This document shows positions 63,609 to 64,000 of a stretch of DNA of 64,000 bases, one piece after another (position 1 is the stretch's first letter; each line of letters begins with the position of its first letter). The DNA comes from Lysobacteraceae bacterium (GTDB lineage Bacteria; Pseudomonadota; Gammaproteobacteria; Xanthomonadales; Xanthomonadaceae). Below the pieces are notes generated by a model that did not search any database, was not told where the DNA came from, and was given only the letters and a program-made list of their open reading frames with translations. The stretch is from contig JAEUPQ010000040.1 in NCBI GenBank assembly GCA_016789405.1, positions 124,001 through 188,000 on the forward strand. The letters run 5' to 3'. Position numbers and translations under genes: made by a program.

Positions 63609-63839
63609 GGGGCCGGGTCCGGACTGCAAGGCGGGCACTCCAACGTAATTCCGGGACGGAAACGCCGGAAATGACCGCCGTGACTTGCTATATAAATATT
63701 TGGAATGTGCGATGACCGTTTTATTTCTATAAGTTATCAGAATTAAATCTCTTGATCCGCATAAAGAGATTCGCTTTCGGGGCATCATTGGGGGTGCCCG
63801 GTTTCCTGTCCTTTCGCTCTCGCTTCCGGAAAGACCGTC
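63609..63839. promoter_or_regulatory. AT-rich cysG-cysB divergent regulatory region
   Basis: The span between divergent cysG and cysB contains an A/T-rich core (about 63685-63770) that stands out in this GC-rich genome. It includes the palindromes AAATATTT (63694-63701) and ATAAGTTAT (63729-63737) and A/T tracts. This is the usual kind of site for LysR-type regulators, so CysB autoregulation and activation of cysG-cysK is likely. Exact -35/-10 boxes are not clear. Confidence 0.6.
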
Positions 63840-64000
63840 ATGACTCTTGTTCAACTGCGCTACTTCGTCGCAATTGCTGATGCGGGTTTCAACATCACCT
63901 CGGCGGCCGAACACGTCCACGCCACCCAGCCCGGCCTGTCGAAACAACTCAAGCAACTGGAGGACGAGCTGGGATTCCTGCTGTTCGTCCGCAAGGGAAG
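63840..64000 (+). CDS. cysB: LysR-type transcriptional regulator CysB (partial)
   Basis: The first 53 codons of a LysR regulator run off the window edge. [20 protein letters not shown] and [20 protein letters not shown] form the winged HTH. The opening matches CysB, the activator of sulfate assimilation that responds to N-acetylserine, better than other LysR proteins. Its position divergent to cysG and cysK supports this. Only the DNA-binding part can be judged here. Confidence 0.9.
   Translation, partial: MTLVQLRYFVAIADAGFNITSAAEHVHATQPGLSKQLKQLEDELGFLLFVRKG

Overview
The window is a gene-dense, high-GC chromosomal segment from a gammaproteobacterium, most likely the Xanthomonadaceae/Lysobacteraceae (Lysobacter-, Luteimonas- or Stenotrophomonas-like). 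Four things point there: the gene orders (kdsD-kdsC-lptCAB-rpoN-hpf-hprK-rapZ, and hda next to murU/amgK and a XanB-type enzyme), the fabA-fabB pair, the near-complete use of G/C-ending codons, and intergenic palindromes starting with GTAG that resemble the SMAG family of REP elements known from Stenotrophomonas. No tRNA, rRNA, CRISPR array, phage or insertion sequence was seen. No stretch longer than about 290 bases lacks a gene.

Layout. 0.1-5 kb: fabA-fabB (unsaturated fatty acid synthesis) converge on a moaB / HTH gene / polyphosphate kinase 2 operon and a GNAT-GFA-hypothetical operon. 5-16.3 kb: bioA-rsmE diverge from nudE-cysQ-mazG-DUF962; then a DUF486 membrane protein, a three-gene MacAB-type efflux system, an exported isoaspartyl peptidase, a small sigma-factor-like gene and a VOC protein. 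16.4-22 kb: a lipoprotein/helical protein pair, then dgkA, terC, a small lipoprotein and lgt-thyA-folA. 22-30 kb: one long leftward block, lptD-surA-pdxA-csaA-like-ksgA-apaG-apaH-DUF1287. 30-36.4 kb: a histone-deacetylase-family gene, a cobalamin adenosyltransferase and a membrane protein face two ubiquinone-type monooxygenases, a second lgt and an EamA permease.

36.5-44 kb: the leftward LPS/sigma-54 block (Kdo synthesis, LPS transport, rpoN, hpf, hprK, rapZ). 44.3-46.4 kb: ibaG, murA and an exported protein. 46.4-53.6 kb: purM-DUF2238-purN and two tandem DUF3108 genes diverge from DUF2066-perM-hda. 53.6-56.2 kb: a visibly less GC-rich cluster of small orphan genes, some resembling immunity-type families, with one broken Sel1-type gene. 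This cluster separates hda from amgK-murU (MurNAc recycling) and is the main accessory region. 58-64 kb: xanB (GDP-mannose precursor synthesis), a tandem TonB-C-like exported protein, a HAD phosphatase, then cysK, cysG and the start of cysB around an AT-rich intergenic region.

The dominant theme is cell-envelope construction: LPS synthesis and export, outer-membrane protein folding, lipoprotein maturation (two lgt genes), peptidoglycan and nucleotide-sugar supply, and fatty acids. Around this sit core nucleotide, cofactor and sulfur metabolism. Many adjacent genes overlap by 1, 4 or more bases (ATGA, GTGA, TGATG), which implies translational coupling. I did not find a convincing new multi-gene system. 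The best candidates for novelty are the 53.6-56.2 kb cluster, the duplicated lgt, the MacA-like adaptor with an inserted helical region, and the GTAG-type palindromes.
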